This document shows, in pieces, positions 7,448 to 16,039 of a stretch of 34,799 nucleotides of DNA. The stretch is taken from NCBI GenBank assembly GCA_003223255.1, contig QHYJ01000066.1, positions 1 through 34,799 on the forward strand, written 5' to 3'. Made by a program: the position numbers and the translations under genes. Each line of letters starts with the position of its first letter. The first letter of the stretch is position 1. The notes below the pieces were generated by a model. It was not told the origin of the DNA, searched no databases, and saw nothing but the letters and a program-made list of their open reading frames with translations. Source of the stretch: Acidobacteriota bacterium. GTDB lineage: Bacteria > Acidobacteriota > Terriglobia > Acidiferrales > UBA7541.

Positions 7448-8815
7448 TTAGAAGCAGAGCCACGAACAGGAACAGGAACTGGAAGTTGAGCTGGAGCCGT
7501 TCACCCACGCAGAAACGGCTTGATAGACATTGAGACGGCCGTGGTTCAGGTCCGGCGTGAGAAGCTGTGCGTTCGCCAAGGCATTAGCGGCCTGCGATTG
7601 ATTGAGGCTGGACTGCTTGGCACTGAGGAGCAGCGCCACCGTGCCGGCCACCATCGGCGAACTGAATGATGTACCCGATTCGCTGGCATACGTACCACCA
7701 GGATAGGTGCTGATGACGTTTTCTCCGGGAGCCGCAATCCAGACATCCGTGGACCCGTAATTGGAGAAGGAGGAGCGGCTGTCCCAATCGGTGGTTGAAG
7801 CAATTCCAACAACGTTACCCTTCATGGCCGCGGGGTAGACCGGCGCGCTCGTGTTTTCGTTACCGGCGGCCGCCACGAGAACAACTCCGGCCTTATTGGC
7901 GTAGGAGACGGCTCGATTCAAGGCGGACGACGAAGAGCTTAGGTCGAAGCTCATGTTCACGACATTGGCGTGATTCTGGACCGCGTAGTAGAGAGCAGCG
8001 ATGATGTTCGAAAGATAGCCTGTCCCTTTCGCTGAGAAGGCCTTGAGCGGGAGGATCTTGGCCTTGGGAGCGACGAGGTGGACGAGCCCGGAAGTCATCG
8101 TGCCGTGCCCGAAAGCAACATATGGAGAGCCATCCAGAACCGCGGCCGTGGACTGATCCAAGACGGCAGCGGTGGATTGCTGGACGTAGCCGGACTGTTG
8201 ATCCTGAGCGTTGGTATCCGTGTCCCCACTCTGCATCCCGGTCACATCCAGCCATTCGGAGGCGCCTGGCTGGTTTCGCGTAAAGTCGTAGCCTTGCAGG
8301 AGGACCGGATACAGAGCTGGGTGATTGGGGTCGACGCCGGTATCAATGACCGCGACTATTCCCGTACCAGAAATCCCAAAACCATTCTGCGCATCCCGAA
8401 GCCGAATGATCTGCGCTGCGGGCTGCGCCGCATAGCCATGCCAAACTACTGTTCCGTAGTAATTCACTAGAGGCGTGTCATAGAGACCGGACGGGATGCT
8501 GGGCAGGTTTGGCGCCGGAATCGGGAGGAGGCTGTCCGCCTCCACGCTGACAATCCCGAGCAGCGATTCCGTGAGTGTGAGCGTGCCATTCACAAGATTG
8601 GCCAGCAAATTATTGGTCGAGGTCACCAAGAAGGTCTGGCCGACCGGGCCATCCAGCGATCCCTGGACCTGACAACTCAGGAGGTTGCAAAGATTTAGGA
8701 CGGAGGACAAGCCGCCCGTGGATACGACGACATAGCGTTGCTGCGCAGCGGCCGGCCGTGACGAAGCCAGCGTCAGGACAATCATGGCAAGGAGTATGGC
8801 GGTCCTGCGTTTCAT
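7448..8815 (-). CDS. secreted S8 (subtilisin-like) serine protease
   Basis: The 455-residue protein has a signal peptide (MKRRTAILLAMIVLTLASS, cleavage near PAAAQ), a prodomain-like region at 27-100, and a full S8 catalytic domain. The triad is Asp158 in VIDTGVD, His237 in GHGTMTSG and Ser383 in GTSFSSPMVAG, with oxyanion Asn319 in AAAGNE. Active secreted endopeptidase is therefore likely. Two oddities stand out: a direct repeat QSTAAVLD at about 213-228, just before the catalytic His, and a Ser/Cys-rich C-terminus ending CSCSWLCF. The gene lies in the sigma/CHAT run, 195 bases after the zinc-finger gene and six before HD-GYP. It could be an effector released or activated by the cassette. The substrate is unknown. 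Confidence 0.93.
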   Translation of the reverse strand: MKRRTAILLAMIVLTLASSRPAAAQQRYVVVSTGGLSSVLNLCNLLSCQVQGSLDGPVGQTFLVTSTNNLLANLVNGTLTLTESLLGIVSVEADSLLPIPAPNLPSIPSGLYDTPLVNYYGTVVWHGYAAQPAAQIIRLRDAQNGFGISGTGIVAVIDTGVDPNHPALYPVLLQGYDFTRNQPGASEWLDVTGMQSGDTDTNAQDQQSGYVQQSTAAVLDQSTAAVLDGSPYVAFGHGTMTSGLVHLVAPKAKILPLKAFSAKGTGYLSNIIAALYYAVQNHANVVNMSFDLSSSSSALNRAVSYANKAGVVLVAAAGNENTSAPVYPAAMKGNVVGIASTTDWDSRSSFSNYGSTDVWIAAPGENVISTYPGGTYASESGTSFSSPMVAGTVALLLSAKQSSLNQSQAANALANAQLLTPDLNHGRLNVYQAVSAWVNGSSSTSSSCSCSWLCF

Positions 8816-8913
8816 AGGTCACGACCCGAAAAGGGCCTCCTAGATGTGAATTCCTCAGCTATCGGTCGATGGATTTCCGGCAAGTTTCGCGGGAGAAACC
8901 CACCGTTCCAATA

Positions 8914-8996
8914 GTACGATCAGGCCTTCGTACCCAACCAAATTTGCCAGGCGGCCCCGGTACTTCCGTACCAACGCCGCACTGCGGAGCAAATTT
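8914..8996. repeat. cluster of inverted repeats between zinc-finger and subtilase genes
   Basis: Three nested or adjacent dyads lie in the 195-base gap: GTACGA (8914-8919) with TCGTAC (8928-8933); AAATTTGC (8940-8947) with GCAAATTT (8989-8996); and inside it GGTAC-TTCC-GTACC (8959-8972). No T-run follows, so this is not a classical terminator. An mRNA structure, processing site or operator is possible. Confidence 0.6.
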
Positions 8997-9010
8997 GAGG
9001 GTGGCGGACA

Positions 9011-9649
9011 TCATTTGTCATCCTGCGAAAGACGGCCAAGCGCGTCGCGGAGCGAAATCACAATGGGCTCGCCACGCGAGCCTGCAAACGTGATTCGCAG
9101 GTCACCGCTGTTCTTGATCTCGCAAGTGAACTCTCCATGCTGATTGCTCACCGCATGTACCACATGACCGCACAGATTGGAGAGCGTGACGTTCACGTCT
9201 TTGCCGACGATCCCGGGATTGCTCAAATCCAGCAACTGGCCGGTGACCAGGAGATCGTTGCTGCCGGGTTTGGCTTCAATCTGCAAGTCAATTTGAAATG
9301 GATCCGCGCGATAGAGCATCTGTCTTGAATCCGTAGCCGCCGACCGAGCTCCTTCGACAACGGGCTGCAAAAAGCTGTCGAAGAGGACCGAAATCCGGCT
9401 CCGGGATTCCTTTCTTTGACCCTGCCAGCCAGAGGCCGCAAAAGCCGCCTTGACGACTCTCAGGCTGTCAGCCGGCGGCTGGTAGTTCTTTTCGGCGGCC
9501 GCCGATTTCTGCACGCGCTGCCACATCGACGCCGTTTCTTGGCAACGCCTGCATCCCTGTTTCAGATGGTTCTCCATTTCTGTCTGATCCCTCGGAGAGA
9601 CCGTCCGATTCACAAAATCGATCCACTCCTTCGTCGTAAAATGCTTCAT
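9011..9649 (-). CDS. zinc-finger anti-sigma-like protein with carboxypeptidase-regulatory-like domain
   Basis: The 212-residue protein begins MKHFTTKEWIDFVN. An HxxxCxxC motif (HLKQGCRRC, about residues 28-36) is typical of zf-HC2/ZAS anti-sigma proteins. Residues about 45-125 are charged and linker-like with no clear membrane segment. Residues about 130-205 form a beta-rich domain (LLDLSNPG, NVTLSNLCGHVV, GEFTCEI, LRITFAG) resembling carboxypeptidase-regulatory or Big-type folds. ATG 9649 is preferred over 9688 because homology to zinc-finger starts begins there. It lies 124 bases after the CHAT gene and two genes after the ECF sigma factor. Binding and restraining that sigma factor is the natural inference. 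The lack of a transmembrane helix suggests a soluble, cytosolic restraint. Confidence 0.75.
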   Translation of the reverse strand: MKHFTTKEWIDFVNRTVSPRDQTEMENHLKQGCRRCQETASMWQRVQKSAAAEKNYQPPADSLRVVKAAFAASGWQGQRKESRSRISVLFDSFLQPVVEGARSAATDSRQMLYRADPFQIDLQIEAKPGSNDLLVTGQLLDLSNPGIVGKDVNVTLSNLCGHVVHAVSNQHGEFTCEIKNSGDLRITFAGSRGEPIVISLRDALGRLSQDDK

Positions 9650-9773
9650 GGTCGCCCCCAAAGTCCTTCTCCGTCCCAGCCACTCCACAGTAGTCGGGCA
9701 GCCCTTACCAACGCTCGTTGTATAAGGGCACAGAAAGGGTCAAAAAATACGTGAAACGGTAAGGCAGAGATTT

Positions 9774-12659
9774 TTAATTAAGTCCATTCGAATCAGTCAG
9801 TTTGCCGACAAGGACGAACGGCGCCCAATAAAAGGGATGGGGTTTTTTCTGACGCAGTTCCTGCATGGCGATTTGCAAAGCCCCCGCCATGTCGGTCCCC
9901 TGAATGTAACGCTCGTAGAAATGACCCATCAGCTGGGCGGTGCTCTCATCATGAACGTCCCACAGCGAGAGCAGCAAAGTGGTCGCCCCGGCGCAGAACA
10001 GGCCGCGCTGAAGGCCCAACAGCTCGTCGCCGGCGGCCACAAAGTTCATGCCGGTGGCGCAGCCACTCAAAGTGACCAGCCGAGCGTTCAACTTCATCTG
10101 GTAGAGGTCATACAAATTGAGGTATCCATCGCCCAAACGGATGCCCGAAAACATGGGGTTATCCTGGCGATACACCCCGTGCGTGGCGATGTGCAGAATC
10201 CCGCTCTCCTGGCCCTTTTCGCGAAGCAAGGAAGAAGTAGCCTGTTCGCCTAGATGGAGCGACGAGTGCGGCAATAGCGAGTTCACGCAACGCACCTCGT
10301 CCAGGATCAGCGGCGCCCGCTCATCGGCTATGCCGAGCACGAGCGAGGCGGGTGCAGGGCTCGCTGCTTTCTGCTGACAGAGGGAGAAAACCGTCGCGCT
10401 TGGCGCATAAGACATCGTGAAGCTGTCGCAGAGGTATTCGTCCCCATTTCTCAAGGCATGGAAGGGCAGGAAATGAAGAGGGCCGTGAGGCACAAAAATG
10501 AGATGGTTCCCCTGAAAAAACATCCTGAGCGGTGCAATCAGCTCGCTGTAGAGCGATTCCAGATGGCTTTGCGTGGCTCGCAAGAGCGGTTCTTCGAATC
10601 GCCGCACATAATTATTGCCCATGCGGAATTTAGAGACTTGAAAGCGGAGCAATTGCAGCAAATGAGCTACCCGGGAAAGCATGGTCAGCGTAAGGATTCG
10701 GGCGGTATCGCGTGAGATGACGACGGCCACCAACTGTTCGCCGGCAATGATATACTCGACGAGCGTCGTGTTTTGCGGCAGGGTCGCCTGGAGTTTCTTT
10801 AGGGAAAAGTCAGCCGGAGCCTCGAGAGTGGCGTTTTCGCGTTCGTTAGCCGGCAGTTCGCGCAAGGTGCGGCGCAGCTCTTTTTCGTGCGATTGTGCGA
10901 CCTCCTGAAGATTTTCAAGCTTCTGGCGGGATTGCGCTTCCGGCCGCAATTGTTCGAGTTCGATGCGGTGGTAATACCAATTGAGTTCTTCGCGCAGGTC
11001 GCGAATCCGCCGGACCAGATCGCTCTGCCCCGCCTCCCCGAGGGGAAGGCTCTGCCCGCTCTGGAAAATCATTTCGATCATGTTGCGGGACTTCGCCGCT
11101 TCAATGCAGGCAAAAGCCTCTTCCTCGGAAGCTCCCGCATCGCCATCGCTGAGGTACAGAGCGACCAGCGCCTCATAGACTTGCATGCGGTTTTTCACGA
11201 AGGAGATCTTGAGCTCTTCCCCCTGGAGCCGGCTGCGCAGCGTTTCCAGCGCCTTTCTCGCCTCCAAGTAAGCCCGGTGGGCGGCTTGCCGGTCACCGCG
11301 AGCCCGAGCGATCTCCCCTTCCAGAAAATGCGCTTGGTAAATCAGCACAGGAGTCTGGAGTCCGGAAAGCTTGGCAATGGCAGCCTGCGTTTCCTGGCCG
11401 GCCGTGGCAAGATCGTCGACATGGAGCGCGATTTGGGCGAGGAGAAGATGCGCCAGAACGGCTTTTCCCGAAAGCGCCGACAGGTCGAAGAAAGCCGCAG
11501 CCGAACTGCACAACCGTCTGGCTTCGAAATAGCGGCCTTCCTGGAAGAGCAACAAACCTTGGTACAAGTCAATAAGCCAGGGCCAAACCAGATTGTCTTC
11601 GCGCACAAAGATCTCGCGAGCCTTTGCAAAGCGCTCCAGCGCCTGCACGGTTTTTCCTTGCTGGCCGTAAGCGGTGGCCTCATTGGCAAGAGTCTTCGCC
11701 GCCTCGTAACCCATACTCAGCTTCTCGAAACGAAGAAAGCCTTCGTGGGCCATCTCGCGCGCCTCTTCGCTTAGATTCAGCTCGAGGTAAATGTCGGAGA
11801 GGTCTAAATGGCAGAGCGCAAGATGGTAAGCGTCTCCAGTGGCCTCGCAAGCGCGTCTGGCGGCGTAGAGTGCCTCAATGGCGCGACTGTATTCCCCGCG
11901 CAGGTAATACAAATAGGCGATGTTATAGTCCGCTTGCGCGACTAGCAGAGGCATGTTGTGCTGCTGGCAAAAAGAGCGGGCCCGCTGGTAAGTCGCCAGG
12001 GCGCGGGGAAAGTCGTTCAGACTGATTAAGCAGACCGCCATGTTGCTCAGCACAACCGCGATGCCTTCCACATCCTTGTACGGCATCAGCCCTTGGTAGG
12101 CGCGCTCGTAGTGCGCGATCGATTCTTCAAACCGGTCCTGGCGGTGATAGATGTTTCCGACGTTGATTTCCAGACGCGCCAGCCGCCGCTGATCATCGAG
12201 GCGCGTGAATATTTCTCGAGCGCGCTCCGCGGCTTGGAAAGCTTGATCGTATTCGCCAAGTAGGATCAACGGCTGAATGGAAGTGCTCAGAGTGCGCGCC
12301 GCCTCTTTCCAATCGCCCAGCGATTCGTACAATTGGAAGGCTTGCTGGTGATGCTCCATAGCCGCGCGGTTGTCGCCCGAGAGGTACAGCGCGTTGGCCT
12401 TGGCACGTAAGCTGAGCGCCAAAGCGTCTTTACGTTTCAAACGACGCGCGATGAGGATCGCCGCTTCCGCAAGGTGCAGTGCTTCCTGAGTGCTGACGCG
12501 GACTCTTTCGACCACCTGCTCGGCAAGCTGCTCGACAGATTCCTTGCGAATCAGGCCGCGGTTCCCCGAAAGAAACTTGCGACGATCGGCCTCGGTGGAA
12601 AGTTGGGCCAGTTGCGCGACCCACTCTTTCGTGGAAGCTTTGCTGCGGGTTGCGGGCAT
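9774..12659 (-). CDS. TPR-CHAT protein, caspase-like cysteine protease
   Basis: The 961-residue protein has a long helical N-terminal half with at least eight tetratricopeptide-type repeats (about residues 60-480). A coiled-coil-like linker (about 530-620) and a C-terminal CHAT domain (about 650-955) follow. CHAT landmarks are clear: FVPHGPLHFLPFHAL, catalytic His in HIATHG (about 827), catalytic Cys in TLSGCATG (about 867) and the C-terminal FYWAPFVLVG. CHAT domains are separase/caspase-clan peptidases that act after a signal reaches the repeat region. The start ATG at 12659 shares its A with the TGA stop of the sigma factor gene, so translation is coupled. The TPR half probably binds a partner such as the zinc-finger protein or sigma factor. 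Both catalytic residues are intact; targets are unknown. Confidence 0.94.
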   Translation of the reverse strand: MPATRSKASTKEWVAQLAQLSTEADRRKFLSGNRGLIRKESVEQLAEQVVERVRVSTQEALHLAEAAILIARRLKRKDALALSLRAKANALYLSGDNRAAMEHHQQAFQLYESLGDWKEAARTLSTSIQPLILLGEYDQAFQAAERAREIFTRLDDQRRLARLEINVGNIYHRQDRFEESIAHYERAYQGLMPYKDVEGIAVVLSNMAVCLISLNDFPRALATYQRARSFCQQHNMPLLVAQADYNIAYLYYLRGEYSRAIEALYAARRACEATGDAYHLALCHLDLSDIYLELNLSEEAREMAHEGFLRFEKLSMGYEAAKTLANEATAYGQQGKTVQALERFAKAREIFVREDNLVWPWLIDLYQGLLLFQEGRYFEARRLCSSAAAFFDLSALSGKAVLAHLLLAQIALHVDDLATAGQETQAAIAKLSGLQTPVLIYQAHFLEGEIARARGDRQAAHRAYLEARKALETLRSRLQGEELKISFVKNRMQVYEALVALYLSDGDAGASEEEAFACIEAAKSRNMIEMIFQSGQSLPLGEAGQSDLVRRIRDLREELNWYYHRIELEQLRPEAQSRQKLENLQEVAQSHEKELRRTLRELPANERENATLEAPADFSLKKLQATLPQNTTLVEYIIAGEQLVAVVISRDTARILTLTMLSRVAHLLQLLRFQVSKFRMGNNYVRRFEEPLLRATQSHLESLYSELIAPLRMFFQGNHLIFVPHGPLHFLPFHALRNGDEYLCDSFTMSYAPSATVFSLCQQKAASPAPASLVLGIADERAPLILDEVRCVNSLLPHSSLHLGEQATSSLLREKGQESGILHIATHGVYRQDNPMFSGIRLGDGYLNLYDLYQMKLNARLVTLSGCATGMNFVAAGDELLGLQRGLFCAGATTLLLSLWDVHDESTAQLMGHFYERYIQGTDMAGALQIAMQELRQKKPHPFYWAPFVLVGKLTDSNGLN

Positions 12660-13252
12660 CAGGAAAAACCCAAATCCTCGAGTTGCCGGCGAAGCCGCTC
12701 GATGCATCGCTGGCGCGTGAATCCAATCGAACCTACGGCGAGTCCCAACTCCTTAGCAACTTCCGTGTACGGCCGCGCGGGAACTTCATAAAAAAGCAGC
12801 TCCACCAGGCGGCGGCACTGCGGGCTGAGCGCCGCCATCGCTTCACGCAGGATCTGCTCTTCCTGGGTCTGCTGCACGAGATCTTCTGCCATCGCCGGAA
12901 TTCCCGGCTCTGGCAGGTCGTGATCCGAGTCGCGGCTGACCACGCGCTGGCCCTGCCGCTTCCATCGATAGCTTTCGTGGTGCGCCACCTGCATCAGCCA
13001 TTTCGGCAGTGCCCGCGGCTCCCGTAGCTCCGGCAAGCGCATCAGCAGCTCTGTGCACGTTGCCTGAAAAACGTCCGCCGCCTCTTGTGACGAAAGCCCG
13101 TATTTCACGGGGATGGAATAAATCAAGGCCTTGTATTTATCGATGAGCAGCGACCAAGCCTCTTCGTTGCCGGCAAGGCACTCTTTGACCAGGAGCGTGT
13201 CATCCCAAGTGACCGCCTCCTTTTTCCCTGTTTTTGAGCTTGCAGGACTCAT
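12659..13252 (-). CDS. ECF-type RNA polymerase sigma factor
   Basis: The 197-residue protein has sigma region 2 at about residues 20-100 (CLAGNEEAWSLLIDKY, AADVFQATCTELL, LPKWLMQVAHHESYRW) and sigma region 4 at about 133-193 (LREAMAALSPQCRRLVELLF, then a helix-turn-helix around YTEVAKELGLAVGSIGFTRQ). Regions 1 and 3 are absent, as expected for extracytoplasmic-function sigma factors. Its ATG overlaps the stop of the peptide-binding protein (ATGA), and its TGA overlaps the start of the CHAT gene (TGATG). It is therefore translated in step with both. It probably directs transcription of its own cassette, restrained by the zinc-finger protein. The promoter motif it reads cannot be read from one locus. 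Confidence 0.93.
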   Translation of the reverse strand: MSPASSKTGKKEAVTWDDTLLVKECLAGNEEAWSLLIDKYKALIYSIPVKYGLSSQEAADVFQATCTELLMRLPELREPRALPKWLMQVAHHESYRWKRQGQRVVSRDSDHDLPEPGIPAMAEDLVQQTQEEQILREAMAALSPQCRRLVELLFYEVPARPYTEVAKELGLAVGSIGFTRQRCIERLRRQLEDLGFS

Positions 13253-15051
13253 CGAGTAGCGTTTACCGCTTCATTCCTGAGATAAAGCTGTTCCACGTTC
13301 CAAAGCACATAAGGTTCGAGCACCGCTGGGCGAAAGTTGCCAACCGACTTCTTGGCTCCCGTTAGGATATCCGGGCTGGCCAGAAAAATCATGGGCTGGT
13401 TTTCCCAAAGGATTTCCTGCGCCCGGTCGTAGAGTTTCTTTCGTTCTTCGAACGTGCGCGCGTACATCTGCGCGTTGAACAGGCGATCGATCTCCGCCTC
13501 CCAGGGAGTCGCAGGATGGGTTTGCGAGGGATTCCAGAGATGTAGGCCACCACTTGAGAGCCAAACGTTAATGTCGACATTCGGATCGGCATCCGTGCTC
13601 GCAGCTCCCAGAACGCAGGCGTCGTATTCTTTTGTCTCGGTGACGCGATCGAGCAGCGACCGAGACTCGAGCGGCACAACTTGTACGCGCATCCCAAGTT
13701 GCTTCAAATCGTCTTGGATCAAGGCCGCCATCTTGGAACGTTCGGCGCTCGACGATTGGGTGATGATGGAGAATTCCACGGGCTTGCCGCCGGAGTCCTG
13801 AAGCCAGGAATCGCCATTCCCCGCGGCGCCCCAGGAAAAGCCCGCTTCCTTCACAAGCTCGCGTGCCCTTTCAACCGATCGCGGGGGATGCGGCAGCTTC
13901 TCATCCGCCCAGCGGCGGTTGCCGGGCGTAACCAAACCCCACAAAGCGGCGCCGCGTCCCTGATAAACCAGCCGCACGATGGCTTCGCGGTCCACGGCTG
14001 AGGAAACGGCTTGCCGGAACTTCACGTCCCGGAACCATTTCTGTCTCTGCACGATGTCAGCAGGTGTTTTCTCCGTGGGATCACTCAAATTAAAGAAAAG
14101 AAAGTTGTACTCCAACCCTGGTCCGGCATCTACCATCGTGTAATCCTTTTGCTGCCGCGAGAGTACGGAAAAGTTTTCCGCGGCCAGCCGGCTGATCACG
14201 TCGGTTTCGCCGGACTGAAACCGCAAAACCTGCGCATCCGCGCTCGGCACAAAAAGAAAAACCAATTCGTCTAGGTAGGGCAGCCGATTCCCTTTTGTGT
14301 CCGTTTTCCAGTAATAAGGATTGCGCTCCAGCGCCAGGCGTTGCCCGGCCACGTATTCCTTCAATCGGAAGGGGCCGAGACCCGCCCATTGATTCGGCGC
14401 AGTGGTCAGCGCTCCGAGCTGGGCAATCTTCCCTTCCTTGTAGGGTTTTTCGAGCAAATGTCTGGGCAAGATCGCGCATCCATCAAACATTCTTTCTGCC
14501 ACGGCATAGGGCTTCGGCACCTGGAAGACAATCGTCTGTGAATCCACCTTTTGTAGCGAAATAGGCTTGCCATCAAAAATCAGTAAAGCGCGTTGCGGTG
14601 CATGTACTTTTTCATCGAGATACACGCGGAAGGTGAACTGCACATCATCCGCATCCATCGGAGAACCATCCGAGAACTTTAGCCCCCGCCTCAGGACCAA
14701 GGTGTATTGCAATCCGTCCGGCGAAATCTTCCAGGACTTCGCCAGAGCAGGCTCCGTTGACAGTGTCGCGCGGTTGATGTGCACCAGGTCCGCTTGCATT
14801 GCGCCAATGACCTCGCGCGAGGATATGTCCGGCGCGTTCAAAGGATTCAGGGTTTTGGGCTCAGCGCGCAGGGAAACCACAAGCCTTCCCCCGGAACGGC
14901 CAATCTCTCCGGGGAGTACCAGCAGTTCTTCTTTAGAATTTTTCTGCTGGGGAGACGCGGCAACAGGCAGGGTAAACAGCGCTGCAAGGACGAAGAGCAG
15001 AACGAAGATGATTCGCCAGGACGAGCAATTTGCTCTCGCAGTTCGCACCAT
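13249..15051 (-). CDS. periplasmic peptide-binding protein of ABC importer (SBP_bac_5)
   Basis: The 600-residue protein has a signal peptide (hydrophobic residues about 14-32, ending PVAASP). The body matches the OppA/DppA solute-binding family: RAEPKTLNPLN, ALAKSWKISPDGLQYTLVLR, FSDGSPMDADDVQFTF, and FRLKEYVAGQRLALERNPYYW. It captures oligopeptides or similar solutes for the adjacent permeases. There is no lipobox Cys, so it is probably soluble. ATG 15051 follows GGGAG at good spacing. The gene lies 11 bases after the broken dppC and overlaps the sigma factor by four bases. This overlap joins a transport operon to the signalling cassette. The binding protein itself is intact although two importer parts are not. 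Confidence 0.93.
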   Translation of the reverse strand: MVRTARANCSSWRIIFVLLFVLAALFTLPVAASPQQKNSKEELLVLPGEIGRSGGRLVVSLRAEPKTLNPLNAPDISSREVIGAMQADLVHINRATLSTEPALAKSWKISPDGLQYTLVLRRGLKFSDGSPMDADDVQFTFRVYLDEKVHAPQRALLIFDGKPISLQKVDSQTIVFQVPKPYAVAERMFDGCAILPRHLLEKPYKEGKIAQLGALTTAPNQWAGLGPFRLKEYVAGQRLALERNPYYWKTDTKGNRLPYLDELVFLFVPSADAQVLRFQSGETDVISRLAAENFSVLSRQQKDYTMVDAGPGLEYNFLFFNLSDPTEKTPADIVQRQKWFRDVKFRQAVSSAVDREAIVRLVYQGRGAALWGLVTPGNRRWADEKLPHPPRSVERARELVKEAGFSWGAAGNGDSWLQDSGGKPVEFSIITQSSSAERSKMAALIQDDLKQLGMRVQVVPLESRSLLDRVTETKEYDACVLGAASTDADPNVDINVWLSSGGLHLWNPSQTHPATPWEAEIDRLFNAQMYARTFEERKKLYDRAQEILWENQPMIFLASPDILTGAKKSVGNFRPAVLEPYVLWNVEQLYLRNEAVNATR

Positions 15052-15062
15052 AAGCTCCCAAG

Positions 15063-16039
15063 TTACCTCCCTATCTTGGACGGCTCTGCGCGTTGCTGCA
15101 ACACGCTGCCGAGCCCCAAGTATCCCACGAAAAACGGCAGCATAATCACAGAAGATTCCCCCAACTGGGGACCGGCTCAGGAACTCCGAGGCCGAGAAAC
15201 GAGAGGGTCATCTCCGCGAGCACAAACTGCGGCACGAGAATCGCCGCCTGCGTCAGGAGCACACTCGACGTTTCTGGAAGAATGTGGCGCCGCAACAACT
15301 ATCCGTCCGTGGCTCCGAAGCCACGCGCAGCGCGGACGAAGTCCCGCTCCTTGGCGCTCAGAACAACTCCGCGAACCAGCCGCGCCGGGCGCGCCCATCC
15401 TACCATCCCGAGTACCGCAACGATGAGGAAGAAGGCCTGCAGTGGACCAACCGCCAGGGGCAAAAACGCACGAAGCGCAAAAAGCAAGTAGAGCCAAGGC
15501 AAGGCCAAGAAGAGCTCCGCGAGGCGCATGAGCAAGTCATCTCTCCAGCCCCCGTAATAGCCCGCCACCGCACCGACGAACAAGCCAAGGAACAGGGTGA
15601 CGCCAGCCCCCAAGAGGCCGGTAAACAGCGAGATTCGTCCACCATAGAGAAAGCGCGACAATTGGTCGCGTCCAAACGAATCACTACCTAGCAGATAGAT
15701 TCTTTCGTTGTCTGCTCCAAATAGGTGCCACCGACTCGGAACAAGCCCCAGCAACCGATAGTTCGCTCCGAGGACGAAAAACTTCACCGGAAGAAGCCGT
15801 GCCGTATCCTCCTCATACTGGTCGAAAGAGCCTTCGCGCAAGTTCAGGGCGTACGCAAACGGACGCAGGTGAAAATGCCCTTGGCTGTCCACGCAATGAA
15901 GCCGCATCGGAGGCAGGTAGGGGTTCTTGCGCTCCTGTTCTGTCGGATCGTAAGGCGCAAAGAAGCCAGCAAAGATCACTATGGCGTGCAGCGCGACGAG
16001 CAGGACAAGCCATCGCGAGATTGCGTGCCCCGCTCTCAT
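15063..16039 (-). pseudogene. broken ABC peptide permease (DppC-like)
   Basis: Start ATG 16039 overlaps the dppB stop (ATGA). The first 246 residues fit DppC/OppC: an N-terminal membrane helix, GSDSFGRDQLSRFLYGGR, then permease helices and the EAA region RAARGFGATDG. There an in-frame TAG (15301-15299) interrupts. The same frame carries on with LLRRHILPETSS, TLSFLGLGV and PSWGNLL, then ends at TGA 15148-15146. The last helix (LPFFVGYLGLGSVLQQRAE) lies in another frame and stops at TAA 15065-15063, just before the binding-protein gene. So there is one amber codon inside the conserved EAA motif, and an apparent short deletion with frameshift after PSWGNLL. Function is very likely lost, unless the errors are in the assembly. 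Confidence 0.82.

Noticed and set aside
9718-9743. Possible promoter (TTGACC and TATACA on the minus strand) before the zinc-finger gene
   Set aside because: The spacing is only 13 bases, too short for a sigma70 promoter; no other support.
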